A program made the translations under genes and the position numbers. From an uncultured Rothia sp. (GTDB lineage Bacteria; Actinomycetota; Actinomycetes; Actinomycetales; Micrococcaceae): DNA of 14,455 nucleotides. Shown in pieces: positions 14,150 through 14,455 of the stretch (the first letter of the stretch is position 1; each line of letters begins with the position of its first letter). Below the pieces are notes generated by a model that did not search any database, had not been told where the DNA came from, and saw only the letters and a program-made list of their open reading frames with translations. Location of the stretch: contig CAMIIP010000033.1 of the NCBI GenBank assembly GCA_946222285.1, positions 1 to 14,455 on the forward strand, written 5' to 3'.

Positions 14150-14419
14150 ATGTCTCCAAAACATTGTGTACTTATATTAATTCCTGAGCATGCTCAGATA
14201 ATGGATATTGCTGGTCCTGCTCAGGTATTCGCTAGCGCAGCCGAGAGAGGTGCACAGTATGAAGTGCACTTTTATTCAGAAGCTGATTATTCGACCACTC
14301 ACCAAGGGCTTACCTTCGTTTCTGAAAGCTCTATTCCAGTTTTAGGTGCTACAGATTTACTCATTGTTCCAGGCTGGAAAACAGAAAAAACAATGGCACC
14401 CTATGAGGCTTATTCATAA
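14150..14419 (+). pseudogene. GlxA/DJ-1-type regulator, truncated to the N-terminal part
   Basis: The 89 residues match the start of GlxA-family proteins, which have a DJ-1/PfpI-like domain (about 180 residues) followed by an AraC-type DNA-binding domain (total about 310-330). Visible are VLILIPEHAQIMDIAGPAQVF (6-26, the D-AGP-VF signature), a second strand VHFYSEAD and DLLIVPGW (69-76). The frame then ends in TAA a few residues later. The elbow residue (usually Cys or similar after the third strand), the rest of the domain and all of the HTH part are missing. The three frames after the stop show no continuation of the family, and composition changes there, so a deletion or rearrangement is likelier than a point mutation. 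It lies 5 bases after the isochorismatase gene, a common pairing for this family. It is probably non-functional unless the isolated fragment has a role. Confidence 0.7.
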
Positions 14420-14455
14420 GGGGTCCCAGCCGCGAAAAATATCAGCGACCGCACC
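14414..14455 (-). CDS. Possible C-terminal end of a minus-strand gene cut by the window edge
   Basis: Read on the minus strand from the window end, the frame gives GAVADIFRGWDPL and then TGA (14416-14414). The composition is protein-like and GC-richer than the island beside it. It would converge on the truncated regulator, with the two stop codons overlapping by a few bases. Thirteen codons are too few to name a family or to be sure. Confidence 0.28.
   Translation of the reverse strand, partial: GAVADIFRGWDPL

Noticed and set aside
1..14455. CRISPR array, tRNA, rRNA, insertion sequence or prophage
   Set aside because: No regularly spaced repeats, cloverleaf-like segments, transposase motifs or phage genes were seen on either strand.

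Overview
The window looks like chromosomal DNA of a moderate-GC actinobacterium, most likely Rothia or a close relative in the Micrococcaceae. The reasons are the mixed, mostly 50-60 % GC coding style, the actinobacterial type of S-layer homology (SLH) repeat on a large subtilisin, several genes that appear to be read without a Shine-Dalgarno leader, and a DUF664-type DinB fragment. The genus is an inference from protein style, not a search result.

Layout, left to right. A CorA-type Mg2+/divalent cation transporter (minus, 87-1109) diverges from an MFS transporter (plus, 1201-2388). An envelope-glycan pair follows: a family-2 glycosyltransferase (2436-3413) whose stop codon abuts the start of a polysaccharide pyruvyl transferase (3414-4925). 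Both proteins end in a helical region and a basic tail. Next comes a small AT-rich membrane protein with a PLDc_N-like sequence (4950-5162), whose stop codon abuts the stop of a DinB/DUF664 gene that has lost its second half (minus, 5163-5402). A long inverted repeat covers the start codon of that remnant. purA (minus, 5452-6741) diverges, across a 336-base control region, from a 1304-residue secreted S8 protease with a PA insert and three C-terminal SLH repeats (7078-10992). A strong bidirectional terminator separates the protease from a DUF4870 membrane protein (minus, 11092-11595). nadE (11782-12606) and a small alarmone synthetase (12609-13373) form a tight operon that ends in a two-tier hairpin region. 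The last 0.85 kb (about 13555-14416) is clearly AT-richer. It holds a complete isochorismatase-family hydrolase and a GlxA/DJ-1-type regulator cut down to 89 residues. The final 40 bases return to higher GC and may be the tail of a minus-strand gene.

How the parts may work together. The pyruvyl transferase and glycosyltransferase could build or decorate a pyruvylated wall polymer, the class of ligand that SLH domains bind in Firmicutes, and the SLH-anchored protease lies 2.2 kb away. That is the most interesting functional hypothesis here, although the SLH repeats lack the TRAE glutamate used in Firmicutes. The second theme is NAD synthesis coupled to (p)ppGpp synthesis in one transcript. The third is two AT-rich patches, each ending at a truncated gene, together with two long intergenic inverted repeats. 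I found no tRNA, rRNA, CRISPR array, insertion sequence or phage gene.
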